Below are positions 9,392 to 18,898 of a DNA stretch of 64,000 nucleotides, in pieces. Numbering within the stretch: the first letter of the stretch is position 1; every line of letters begins with the position of its first letter. The translations under genes and the position numbers were made by a program. A model generated the notes under the pieces. That model was not told where the DNA came from. It searched no databases and saw only the letters and a program-made list of their open reading frames with translations. Source of the stretch: Sneathiella glossodoripedis JCM 23214. GTDB lineage: Bacteria > Pseudomonadota > Alphaproteobacteria > Sneathiellales > Sneathiellaceae. The stretch covers positions 486,452 to 550,451 of the forward strand of contig NZ_BAMS01000002.1 of NCBI RefSeq assembly GCF_000616095.1, read 5' to 3'.

Positions 9392-10165
9392 CTAGTTGGT
9401 CACACTGCTTTTTTTCTGCTCTCTCGCATCTTCGACCATCGCCAGCATTCGCTGAGCCGGTATCGCACCCGCTGCCATCCGGCCACCGATTACAAAGGCA
9501 GGCGTTCCTGTAATGTTTAACTGATTTGCCAGCGCATAGGTTCTGGAAATATTTTCTTCAATATCTGCCGATTTCATGTCGCTCTTGAATTTATCAATCT
9601 CAAGCCCAAGATCCGCAGCAAGTTGGAGAAGCTTTTCTTCTGTTATCGAGCCGCGCATTTGCATCAACGCCGTATGATATTCCATATATTTATTCTGCTT
9701 TTGTGCAGACATGGCAGCATGCGCTGCTAAAACAGATGGGGGCCCCAGTATCGGGAATTCTTTGAACACTAGCCTGATATTTCCATCGCTTTCGACGGCT
9801 TTAAGTATCTCGGGGAAGCTTTGCTTGCAATATCCGCAGCGGTAGTCAAAAAATTCAACAATTGTGATATCGCCGTTGGGGTTTCCGGCTACATAGCTAA
9901 AGCCATCATTTTCCAGTTCCCCTTGATACATGGAAAGAGCCTGACGTTCCTGTTCCGCTTTTTCCCGAGCTTCAACAACGCTGAGCTTTTCTATCACTTC
10001 CCTGATTATTTTCGGATTATCCAGCAGATACGCCCTTACTTTCTCACCAAAAGCCTGCTCCGAGTCTGTTTTCTGGTATTGGTACATATTAAATCCAAAG
10101 ACACCGATGATCCCAATCACCAGCAATATTGCCAAAAAAGTGACTCTTGTATTTTGACGCATCAA
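9392..10165 (-). CDS. Membrane-anchored DsbA-family thiol:disulfide oxidoreductase
   Basis: 257 residues. An N-terminal hydrophobic segment (residues about 9-26, FLAILLVIGIIGVFGFNMY) is an anchor or uncleaved signal. A short helical ScsC/Com1-like region (SEQAFGEKVRAYLLDNPKII) precedes the thioredoxin fold. The active site is C110-G-Y-C113 (FFDYRCGYCKQSFPEI) and the cis-proline loop is NITGTPAFVIGG. It probably acts in the periplasm on disulfides of exported proteins. Only 17 bases separate it from the marR gene downstream, so co-transcription is possible. Confidence 0.9.
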   Translation of the reverse strand: MMRQNTRVTFLAILLVIGIIGVFGFNMYQYQKTDSEQAFGEKVRAYLLDNPKIIREVIEKLSVVEAREKAEQERQALSMYQGELENDGFSYVAGNPNGDITIVEFFDYRCGYCKQSFPEILKAVESDGNIRLVFKEFPILGPPSVLAAHAAMSAQKQNKYMEYHTALMQMRGSITEEKLLQLAADLGLEIDKFKSDMKSADIEENISRTYALANQLNITGTPAFVIGGRMAAGAIPAQRMLAMVEDAREQKKSSVTN

Positions 10166-10245
10166 ATTTCCAATTCAAAAAATACGTGTCGATAAAATTA
10201 GGCTAAAGGTATTTCATGTAAATAACAAAGCACAAGCTTGTTATC

Positions 10246-11603
10246 CTAATTATTCTTCTCAGAGATTTTCCGATTAGCCAGGCTGATTATGTCTTCAGCA
10301 CGCAATGAGCCTGGTGAACCTGCTTTCATGAGTTCCTGCGCCCTTTGCGCGTGAAACTTTGCTTTTGCAAGATTGCCGAGGAGCAAGAAACGTTCGGCCG
10401 TGGCAAGGGCGGTATTGGCCGTATCCCCCAATCGATTATAGGCGATAGCGAGTTGGTACCAGCTCGATGAATTGTTGGGATCATAGGCTACACTGGTTCT
10501 TAAGACCTCAATTGCTTTTTTCAGATCCTCTACGCGATTTGTACTTACGAGTGCAGTCCCATATAGCGTTAATATCAGGGGTTCGTATGGGAGAATCTGA
10601 GTAGCGGTTTCCAGTGAGGGAAGGGCTCCGATTACATCCCCGTTCTCGTATAACATTTGCCCTTTGAGTTCATGAAAGTAGGGGTTAGCAGGATTTTGCT
10701 GCAGCAGGCTGTTGATTTCTTTTAATCCATTTTCAATGTCTGGATAGCGAAAATAGGCAATCGCGCGCGCATATCTTGCATACTCGCTGGTATCGCTGAC
10801 AGGAAACTTTTTCAAGACATCGTCAAAATCATCTGTAAATCCTGCCAGTTTCGCTTGGATTAGTTTCAGAGCACGGATCTCTTCCGGCGAATCTGGAATA
10901 TCGCGATATGGGGATTGTTCCACCTGTTTTTGCAACGCCGCAATTCTTTCATGATTGATAGGATGCTTCGCCAATACGGGTCTACTTTGCCATAGGATAT
11001 CTGTTCCTGCTGCTCGAGTATCCTTAGAAATTCCAGCATGCCTCTACCGGAAGTACCAGTGCGCTCCAAATACCGAAGGGAGGCCTGATCAGCAGCTGAT
11101 TCCTGTTCCCGACTGTATTTAAGAAAGGATTTGGCAGCTATGGCGTTCGCTCCTCCAACAATAGCAACCCCGCCTTTGCCTCCACCTGCAATGACCGCTG
11201 CGGCTCCTAGCAAATAACCGATAATCGATTTTGTAGTGGCATTTGCCAGTGCCTCTTGCGTGCGAGCAAGATGACTACCGGCAATATGACCTGTTTCGTG
11301 AGCGATAACCCCCTTGAGCTGGGCAGGACTTTCAACCCGTTCCAGAAGGCCAGTGAAAAAAAACATCCGTTGACCACCTGCAACAAATGCATTGATAATC
11401 TTGTTGTTTATCAGATGGATTGAAACATCATCCGCATTAAGTCCCGCCGCATTAAAGAGGGGACTTGCGTAGGAGCGCAGTGTATGTTCAATTTCAGCAT
11501 CCCGGATATATGACAACTTGGGTTGCGCCGCAAATACAGATTGCGTGGAAAAGGCCAAAAGCAGAATGACTGAAACAAAATTGAGTAAGCGTTTTTTCAA
11601 CAC
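10246..11603 (-). CDS. M48 family metalloprotease with TPR repeats (BepA/YfgC-like), one frameshift
   Basis: Periplasmic zinc metalloprotease and chaperone of the BepA type, which acts in outer-membrane protein assembly quality control. The signal peptide ends near QSVFAA (residue 26). The zinc motif is H102-E-T-G-H106, with the third ligand in SREQESAADQ. The C-terminal half has TPR-like helices (PYEPLILTLYGTALVSTNR, SSWYQLAIAYNRLGDTA). The frame breaks near 10973 in GKVDPYW; adding one A/T to a two-base run restores the path into LAKHPINHERIAALQ. Corrected length is about 452 residues, normal for the family. Its start lies only 13 bases from the earliest possible start of the divergent gene. 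Confidence 0.92.
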
Positions 11604-11616
11604 GAATATCCCTTCA

Positions 11617-13109
11617 TTGAGAAATAAAGTTAAGAATTGTCTCGCAAACAGTCAATGCAGAGCATTACCTTCTTTTTTCATTGGCTCATTATTTGCTTTA
11701 ACGCTGGCCTCCTGTGACACCTCGGAAAATATCCAATTGGGTGTTATCGGAACTGTAGAGGGAAAATTGGGCGGAGTTGCGGCAGATGAGCACGTGCGAC
11801 TTTAATCGCTCAGGATATTTTATCTGCTGGTGGTTCAGCCGCCGATGCGGCGACGGCGCTGTATTTTACACTTTCTGTTACCTATCCGATTTCCGCGTCA
11901 CTGGGAGGAGGGGGTGAGTGTCTCGTTTACAGTGTCGAGAAAAACAGAATTGAAAATCTTAAATTCCCAATTGGTATCGCCAAAAACGGTGGAGAGATTG
12001 GTGTCCCCGGTAATATTCGCGGATTTGCGGCGCTGCACGCCAGATACGGAAAACTAAGCTGGTCGGGGCTATTGGGTCCGGCAGAAAAATATGCAAACTT
12101 TGGGGAAAGTATGTCACGCGCCATGCATATGGCGATGGTTAAATCAGGACCAAACGTCGTCCTGGATGACCGTTTGACAGAATTGTATAAAAATCCGGAC
12201 GGAACCTATAAGAAAGAGGGAAGTCGGATACAGCAGATCAAACTGTCGTCCATCTTGTCAAATATACGAACCAACGGCGGTGCCTTTTTCTATGGCGGGA
12301 ATCTGGCGAAGGCCTATATCGAAGAAGCGAACCGTGTTGGCGGTAAACTTACAGCCACGGACCTGATCAATTACAAGCCGGTGTGGCAGGAAGCGAAAAC
12401 ATTCGATGTTGATGTGGTGACCGTCGGTGTCTCCAACAGCACTCACGGAGAAATTTATCAGCAAATCTGGCAAAATCTTTTTGAAGGTAAAGGATTTCTG
12501 CATTTGGATTCTGACATAGCCTTGTCAAAGGTGGCTAACGCTTCTGCAAAAAGCTTCCAGCCATATGCCGCATATAATCCTTTCGGAAGTGGCGGAAATA
12601 CTTCATTCGTCACTTCTGATCGTCAGGGAAATGCTGTTTCCTGCGTTGTGGGGCTTGGAAAGCCGTTTGGCTCTGGGAAAATGGGGGCAATTTCTGGCAT
12701 TGTTTTGCCAGAACCTCTGACTGACACAGAAGCAGAATTTCCAACGTCACCGGTGCTGGTCATCAACCGACCCAACAAGCTAATGTTTTATGCCTCAGCA
12801 GCAACGGGTGGGGCTGCCGGAACCTTAAGCTCCGTATACACGGCGCTTAAGGTATTTGCAGAGGGAAAACCACTGGATGACGCAATGACTTCTGCAAGGG
12901 TGTTTACAATGGGGCCAGGTTTGCCTGTTGTTTATGAAAATTCAACAAATCCCGATCAGTTACTGGAAATTACAAGATCTCATCCAGTGGCGATTGAGGT
13001 TCAGAAAATCGGTGCCGTCAATGCCATTCATTGTGCGGAAGGAAAGGTTGAGTTTTGCCAATCCAGCGCCGATACCCGCGGGTATGGACTTTCTTTGATA
13101 GAAAAATAA
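11617..13109 (+). CDS. Gamma-glutamyltransferase-like lipoprotein, one frameshift
   Basis: N-terminal-nucleophile hydrolase of the gamma-glutamyltranspeptidase family. From TTG 11617 the N-terminus has a basic n-region and lipobox LASC (Cys33). ATG 11655 would fit only if the T-run at 11672-11677 were one base shorter. GGT landmarks are DILSAGGSAADAATALYFTL, LGGGGECLVY, GVPGNIRGFAAL, the presumed autoprocessing Thr in GSGGNTSFVTSDRQGNAVSC (about residue 329) and KPFGSGKMGAISGIVL. The frame breaks near 11794 (AADEHV, then LIAQDILSAGG), consistent with one lost base. Corrected length is about 497 residues, a little shorter than E. coli GGT. Substrate not determined. Confidence 0.85.
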
Positions 13110-13139
13110 TTTTATTGGCGATCACGTACAGGTGTTATT

Positions 13140-14282
13140 TTGAAGTACGCTCAACGCGCAAATGTATCTCCATTCTTCGCAATGGAGGTGATGAAAGCAG
13201 CGAACAATCTGGAAGCTGAAGGTAAAACTGTATACCACATGGAAGTCGGACAACCTGCGACTTCAGCACCTTCACGTGTATTGCAAGCTGCCAAAGATGC
13301 ACTGGATAAGAAGGTAATCGGGTATACAGAAGCATTGGGTATTCCTGCTTTGCGTGCTGCAATCGCCAAGCATTATGGTGATATGTATGACATAGATCTG
13401 GATCCGGGCAGGGTGGTGGTAACCACTGGCTCTTCCGCCGGATTTCTGATCTCTTTCCTGTCGCTGTTCAACCCGTCTGAAAGAGTGGTTTTGGCGGAGC
13501 CGGGATATCCTGCCTATCGAAATATCATGAAATCTGTCGATCTGGAACCTGTTGGAATTTTCTGCGGCCCTGATACCAATTTTCAACCCACCCCGGAACT
13601 CATCGATAAGGTCGCCGAGCCTGTTCATGGCTTGCTGGTTGCCAGCCCTGCAAACCCGACAGGGACAATGCTGACACCGACTGCATTGGAAAATCTTGTT
13701 CATTATTGTGATGAGCGGGATATGCATTTCATATCTGATGAAATCTATCACGGCCTGACCTATACAACGGAAGCCGTCTCCGCACTGTCATACAGCGACA
13801 AATCAATTATCATCAATTCATTTTCAAAATATTTTTCCATGACCGGGTGGCGACTTGGTTGGATGGTTGTACCTGAAAATCTGGTGAGTGTTGTCGAAAG
13901 GCTAACGCAAAGCCTGTATATTTCAGCGCCCGCAGTCAGCCAGTATGCTGCCATTGAAGCTTTCAATTGCAAGGATGAGCTGGAAGTTTTCAAATCCAAT
14001 TATGAAAAAAACAGATCCCTATTGCTGGAAGAGCTTCCAAAACTGGGCCTTGATAAACTGGCGGCCGCAGATGGAGCTTTTTATATATATGCCGATATCA
14101 GCCATCTCTCCACGGACAGCATGGATTTTTGCAAACGCATGCTGGTTGAATGCGGTGTTGCAGCAACGCCAGGAATTGATTTTGATCCGGTAAATGGCAA
14201 CAAATATATCCGCCTGTCATTCGCTGGGTCATATACCGTGATGCAACAGGCGATCTCTGCACTCAAGTCGTGGTTACAATAA
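13140..14282 (+). CDS. Class I/II pyridoxal-phosphate aminotransferase
   Basis: 380 residues. The start is TTG 13140 (KYAQRANVSPFFAMEVM), preceded by CAGGTG 8 bases upstream; no ATG fits. The fold-type I signature is present: SSAGFLISFLSLF, PANPTGTM, DEIYHGLTY and the PLP lysine K230 in NSFSKYFSMTGWRLGW. The family includes aspartate and alanine aminotransferases, and the substrate cannot be assigned from sequence. It follows the GGT-like gene by 30 bases. The pair could share a transcript that ends at the terminator at 14289. Confidence 0.9.
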   Translation: MKYAQRANVSPFFAMEVMKAANNLEAEGKTVYHMEVGQPATSAPSRVLQAAKDALDKKVIGYTEALGIPALRAAIAKHYGDMYDIDLDPGRVVVTTGSSAGFLISFLSLFNPSERVVLAEPGYPAYRNIMKSVDLEPVGIFCGPDTNFQPTPELIDKVAEPVHGLLVASPANPTGTMLTPTALENLVHYCDERDMHFISDEIYHGLTYTTEAVSALSYSDKSIIINSFSKYFSMTGWRLGWMVVPENLVSVVERLTQSLYISAPAVSQYAAIEAFNCKDELEVFKSNYEKNRSLLLEELPKLGLDKLAAADGAFYIYADISHLSTDSMDFCKRMLVECGVAATPGIDFDPVNGNKYIRLSFAGSYTVMQQAISALKSWLQ

Positions 14283-14288
14283 AAAAAA

Positions 14289-14310
14289 GGGAGCATTTAA
14301 GCTCCCTTTT
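14289..14310. terminator. Bidirectional intrinsic terminator between aminotransferase and rne
   Basis: Stem GGGAGC / GCTCCC with loop ATTTAA, flanked by eight A on one side and TTTT on the other. It can therefore end the plus-strand aminotransferase transcript and the minus-strand rne transcript. Confidence 0.85.
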
Positions 14311-14322
14311 CGTTCTTCATAA

Positions 14323-17058
14323 TTATCGCCGGCTCCACCAGCCTCTGCGTTTTGGCTTTTTAGGCTCTTCAGCCTTTGGCTCGGAAGCTGCTTCAGTAGA
14401 AATCTCTACCTGCTCTTGAGCCTGAACAGGTTCCGGCTTTTGTTCTGCGACAGTTTCAGTAACTTTGGGCTCTTTGCCTTCTTCGGAAACACTGACCTCA
14501 GTCGCTTGCTCTTCATTTTCAGGCTTCTTGCGACGGGTACGGGTCCGTTTGGGCTTGGCCTTCGGCTTTTCCGTCTCCTCATCTTCGATCGCAACAAGCG
14601 GGACCATTTCCGGCTCAATGTCTACCGTTTCGGTTTCCTGTCTCGCCTCAGCAGCCTGTTTAGAAGTCTCTTCACTTTTCCGGCGGGGGCTTCTGCGTCG
14701 TCGGGGACGCACCTTTTCAGGTTTGGCCTCTTCCTCAACTGAAGAAACTTCAGCTTCATCACCGGCGGCAACAGTTTCGGTCGATCCACTGTTTTCTTCT
14801 TCCGGTTTAGCTTTTCTTGGGCGGCCCCTACGGCGAGCGGGCTTACGTTCAGAACTTTCCTTTTCGTCAGTTGCCTTGACTTCAGGATGCTCCGGCTCTT
14901 CTCCGCCTATCGGAATGACAACAATTTCAGGTTCAATCTCTTCGGATGCATTTGAAGCAGTTTCGTTCTCACCCTGTTGCTCTGTTGATGAATTACGTGA
15001 GCGTCTGCGGCCACCGCGTTTACCGCGACGACGACGACGTGGCTCTTCATCATCCGAAGCCTCCTCATCCGTCGATCCAGTGTTTTCAACTGTATCAGCA
15101 GAAGCCTCCTCAGTATCCACATTGTCATTGCGCTCATCACGGTTTTTCCGTCTGCGACGTCTGCGTCTGCGCTTGGCCGAGTTGCTTTCCTTTTCTTCAC
15201 CATCATCTGGCGTAGCTTCATTTTCTACCTGAACAGCATTGCTTTCCTGTGTGGAGTTGGCTGTTTGTACGACTTGTCCACCACCGGATCCTTTTTCACG
15301 ATCAATCTTGTGATCGTTCAGGTTCATGGTTGGGTCAGCCATTATCAGAATTGTTATGCCATACAGCGATTCCAGCTCCTGAATGACAGCACGTTTTTGA
15401 TTAAGCAGGTAAATTGCTACATCCGTATGCACTGTAACCGTAATCTTGGAGCTTCTTTCACGAACACCTTCTTCTTCGAGTGCCCGAATAATGAGCAACG
15501 CTGTAGATTCTGTCGAGCGAACAAAACCGGAGCCCCCGCAAGTTGGGCAGCTATTTGTGCTCGTTTCCAAAAATGATGGACGCAAACGCTGCCTTGACAT
15601 TTCCAGAAGCCCAAACGGACTTATCCTGCCGACCTGAATGCGGGCCCGATCAGATTTCAGACATTCTTTCAGTTTGCGCTCAACAGCCTTGTTGTTGCGA
15701 TTATCATCCATATCGATGAAGTCGATAACAATAAGTCCTGCCAGATCGCGAAGACGTAATTGACGCGCCATTTCCTCGGCCGCTTCAAGATTGGTCTTCA
15801 ACGCAGTCTCTTCAATGCTGCGCTCTTTAGTCGCCTTGCCAGAGTTCACATCAACAGAAACAAGTGCTTCCGTTGGATTGATCACAATATAACCGCCAGA
15901 TTTCAACTGGACTTCCGGGTTATACATGGATGCAAACTGCTGTTCGACCTGAAACCGATGGAACAGGGGGATGCGGTCACGATAAGGTTGAACCTTTTTC
16001 GCATGACTTGGCATCAATTTGCGCATGAAATCCTTGGCAATGCGGTATCCGTCATCGCCTTCTACGAGAATTTCATTGATCTCTTTTGAATAGAGGTCGC
16101 GTATAGATCTTTTGATCAGGTTTGCTTCCTCGTAAACACAGCTTGGCGCCATGGATTTGAGTGTCAGCTCACGGATATCATCCCACAGACGCAACAGAAA
16201 TTCGTAGTCGCGCTTGATTTCCACCTTGGTCCGGTTCAGCCCCGCTGTCCGAATGATCACACCAATTCCATCTGGCACATCCAGCTCGGAAGCGATTTTT
16301 TTAAGCCGTTTCCGATCAGCAGGATTACTGATTTTACGGCTGATGCCACCACCGCGTCCAGTGTTTGGCATAAGCACACTATAGCGACCTGGCAAAGATA
16401 TATAGGTTGTCAGCGCAGCGCCTTTATTGCCTCGTTCTTCCTTTACGACCTGAACAAGCAGAATCTGACGACGTTTAATGACTTCCTGAATTTTATAATT
16501 CCGTTTTGCCAGTGCCTGCCGGGTAATTTCAGGCTCATCATCTCCGCCTAAATTCTCGACAATATCCTCAGCATCGTCTTCGACAATTTCCAGCCCCCCA
16601 AGGGTATCGCCTTCATCATCAACAACAGCCACATCATCGTCAAAACCTTCATCTGATGTAGATGTAGTCTCATCGGATGCTGTTTGTGTTTCATCATCCG
16701 CACCATCTTCGGCAGCAGATTTTTCCTGTGGCTCAAGATCTTCCTCATCGTCGTCAGAGGCTTCTTTCGCCGCAAGGTTTTCCTGCTCCAGCAACATTTC
16801 CCTGTCAGAGACAGGAATTTGATAATAATCAGGATGAATTTCAGAAAAAGGAAGGAAACCGTGGCGATTACCGCCATATTCCACAAAAGCCGCCTGTAAG
16901 GAAGGTTCAACCCTGGTGACTTTTGCCAGGTATATATTACCTTTAAGTTGCCTTCTTGATGCTGTCTCGTAATCAAACTCTTCGAGACGGGTACCTTTAA
17001 CAATTACTACACGTGTCTCTTCATTGTGAGACGCGTCAACAAGCATACGCGTAGCCAT
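14323..17058 (-). CDS. rne: Ribonuclease E
   Basis: Endoribonuclease and degradosome scaffold; 911 residues. It starts MATRMLVDASHNEETRVVIV, with CGGAGC a few bases upstream. The S1 region (residues about 35-190) is split by a long Asp/Glu-rich insert (about 100-180), as in other alphaproteobacterial RNase E proteins. Catalytic segments follow (LVSVDVNSGKA, LAGLIVIDFIDMDDNRN) and the Zn-link CPTCGGSG near residue 504. The C-terminal third is low-complexity with alternating Arg/Lys and Glu blocks, including AKRRRRRRRRKN and a final PKRRGWWSRR. That tail would bind RNA and degradosome partners. Confidence 0.97.
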   Translation of the reverse strand: MATRMLVDASHNEETRVVIVKGTRLEEFDYETASRRQLKGNIYLAKVTRVEPSLQAAFVEYGGNRHGFLPFSEIHPDYYQIPVSDREMLLEQENLAAKEASDDDEEDLEPQEKSAAEDGADDETQTASDETTSTSDEGFDDDVAVVDDEGDTLGGLEIVEDDAEDIVENLGGDDEPEITRQALAKRNYKIQEVIKRRQILLVQVVKEERGNKGAALTTYISLPGRYSVLMPNTGRGGGISRKISNPADRKRLKKIASELDVPDGIGVIIRTAGLNRTKVEIKRDYEFLLRLWDDIRELTLKSMAPSCVYEEANLIKRSIRDLYSKEINEILVEGDDGYRIAKDFMRKLMPSHAKKVQPYRDRIPLFHRFQVEQQFASMYNPEVQLKSGGYIVINPTEALVSVDVNSGKATKERSIEETALKTNLEAAEEMARQLRLRDLAGLIVIDFIDMDDNRNNKAVERKLKECLKSDRARIQVGRISPFGLLEMSRQRLRPSFLETSTNSCPTCGGSGFVRSTESTALLIIRALEEEGVRERSSKITVTVHTDVAIYLLNQKRAVIQELESLYGITILIMADPTMNLNDHKIDREKGSGGGQVVQTANSTQESNAVQVENEATPDDGEEKESNSAKRRRRRRRRKNRDERNDNVDTEEASADTVENTGSTDEEASDDEEPRRRRRGKRGGRRRSRNSSTEQQGENETASNASEEIEPEIVVIPIGGEEPEHPEVKATDEKESSERKPARRRGRPRKAKPEEENSGSTETVAAGDEAEVSSVEEEAKPEKVRPRRRRSPRRKSEETSKQAAEARQETETVDIEPEMVPLVAIEDEETEKPKAKPKRTRTRRKKPENEEQATEVSVSEEGKEPKVTETVAEQKPEPVQAQEQVEISTEAASEPKAEEPKKPKRRGWWSRR

Positions 17059-17625
17059 ATATAAGCTCCGTGACTGGGATTCCTCCTGTGAGATAGAGAA
17101 ATGCAGTCTTATGTTTTTTGGAAATCGCTAGCGCCGTCCCGTTTACCTATGGAGGAAAATCCTCAACTACACTGGGTTTTATCGGCTGCCGACCCCGCAT
17201 TACCTCAATACTATAGAGACGCGGAACGATTTCAGTTTCACTAAATCTTTCTCTGCATTGTCTTAAGCACTGCCTTCCAACGCTCAGGGGATCTCAAAAT
17301 AGATGCCAGCTAAAGCTGTCGAAAGCGGCGCCGCCCGATCATATGCCAAAACGCATAAGTTGGGACTGACCACAGAAACTCACAGGCTGATGATAGTTAC
17401 TTGTCAGCAACATCACAAACGAATAATTACTTATGGTGAAAAAAACTTTTGACCGTGGCCAGTGATTTGGCAAAAGCCTTGTTATTGACACGGTGTGAAA
17501 GCATACTATTAGCCGATGTTAAGCATATTAGGTGTTGTAAAAAAACGGAAATTTCCGGTGGATCCCTGCGATCCCGACCCAGTTTGCGATCTGTTGATTG
17601 ACTTAAACGCGAGAGTGCCACCTCA
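17059..17625. other. Gene-free divergent region: long rne leader and amidase promoter side
   Basis: No convincing gene. The rne side includes the hairpin GAGGA-AAA-TCCTC (17152-17164). The amidase side contains a TTGACA element (17485-17490), a 12-base perfect palindrome CGGAAATTTCCG (17546-17557) and an inverted GGATC/GATCC pair (17560-17574). RNase E genes often have long 5' untranslated regions used for autoregulation; that is a family-based expectation, not shown here. Confidence 0.5.
17485..17512 (+). promoter_or_regulatory. Possible sigma70-type promoter for the amidase-PBP1A genes
   Basis: TTGACA (17485-17490), 16 bases, then TATTAG (17507-17512). The -35 is perfect and the -10 matches 4 of 6. 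It lies about 110 bases upstream of the amidase ATG. Confidence 0.4.
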
Positions 17626-18811
17626 ATGTTGCGCAGTTTGTTGAAAATTTGTATTTGGGTGACAATCTGTTGCTTGATCTCAACACCCGGTTACGCTGCA
17701 CAAACCACAATCACAGATGTCAGATTGGGTCTTCACAAAGACAAGACCAGATTTGTTATCGAAATAGATCAAAAACCCGAATATAAAATTTTCTTCCTGC
17801 CAAATCCCGACCGGCTCGTCATTGATATGCAAGAGGTTAACTGGCTGGATGAGGCGACGTCGAAAAAGGGTGTAGGTCTGATCGAAAGCTACAGATATGG
17901 TTTATTTCGTCAGGGTACCAGCCGAATAGTTCTCGATTTGAAAACCCCGGTGAAAATCCTGAGAGAAACCATTCTTCCGCCAACAGACAAAAAACCTTAT
18001 CGTTTTTTTATCGATATCGCGAAAACGGATCAGGCGCAATTTGCCAAATCCGTTGAAGAAAGTCGCAAACGTCAGGTTGCCGCCATAAAGCCGCGTCAGG
18101 AAAATGTTCCCATTCCAAGGAGCCAGCTAAAGCACACTATTATTGTTGATGCAGGTCATGGTGGCATCGACCCGGGCGCTATTGGAAAAAGTGGAATTTA
18201 TGAGAAAAAACTGACTCTTGCAGTGGCAAAGAAGCTAAAAACGGAACTTGAAAAGGATAACCGTTACAGAGTTATTCTCACCCGTGACCGCGATACGTTT
18301 TTAAGCCTGAGGGAAAGGGTGGACATAGCCCGGGAATATAAAGGCGATCTGTTCATATCAGTACATGCAGACTCCATTGGCAGGTCAGATATTCGCGGAT
18401 CCACCGTTTACACCTGTCTGAAAATGCATCAGATGCGGAAGCGGCAGCATTGGCAGCAAATCATGACAAGGCGGATGTGATTGCTGGCGTTGACCTGCAG
18501 GAACAGGACGATACTGTGCAGGGAATACTCATTGACCTTGCACAGCGGGAGACAATGAATTTTTCCGTCAAATTTGCCAAGTTGCTGCTTCCTGAATTTC
18601 GAAGCAGTGGCATCAAAACCGGAAGTCGCTCACATCGCTTCGCAGGTTTTCGTGTGCTAAAAGCGCCAGATGTGCCCTCAGTTCTTGTTGAACTTGGCTA
18701 TCTTTCCAACAGACAGGATGAAGAATTTCTCAAATCTCAATCAGCCAACTGAAAATGGCGAAAGCAATTTCACGGGCAGTTGAGAAATATTTTAACGAAA
18801 TTGAGCCATGA
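17626..18811 (+). CDS. N-acetylmuramoyl-L-alanine amidase (AmiC/AmiB type) with AMIN domain, two frameshifts
   Basis: Periplasmic amidase that cleaves peptide side chains from peptidoglycan during cell separation. The signal peptide ends near STPGYA (residue 24). The AMIN domain spans about 27-135, followed by an Amidase_3 domain from about 168 with the zinc motif IIVDAGHGGIDPGA and FISVHADS. The frame breaks near 18414 (STVYT, then SENASDAEAAALAANH) and again near 18751. Restoring one G there extends the ending to WKMAKAISRAVEKYFNEIEP, with stop TGA 18809-18811. Corrected length is 395 residues. It lies upstream of PBP1A, the usual alphaproteobacterial pairing. Confidence 0.93.
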
Positions 18812-18898
18812 TCCTGACACATCCGCCTTGTATAGAAAATGTTAGTCAGAAGTATCGTTATGACCACCGCCAAAATTTTAAATTTCGGGTAACATGAG

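Noticed and set aside
14465-15232. Long Ser-rich open frame opposite rne
   Set aside because: It is the complement of the low-complexity Arg/Glu tail of RNase E; composition mirrors that region and no domain is visible.
17626-18811. Amidase as a true pseudogene or two genes
   Set aside because: Both breaks are single-base and all conserved blocks are present in order, so one intact gene with sequence errors is the simpler reading.
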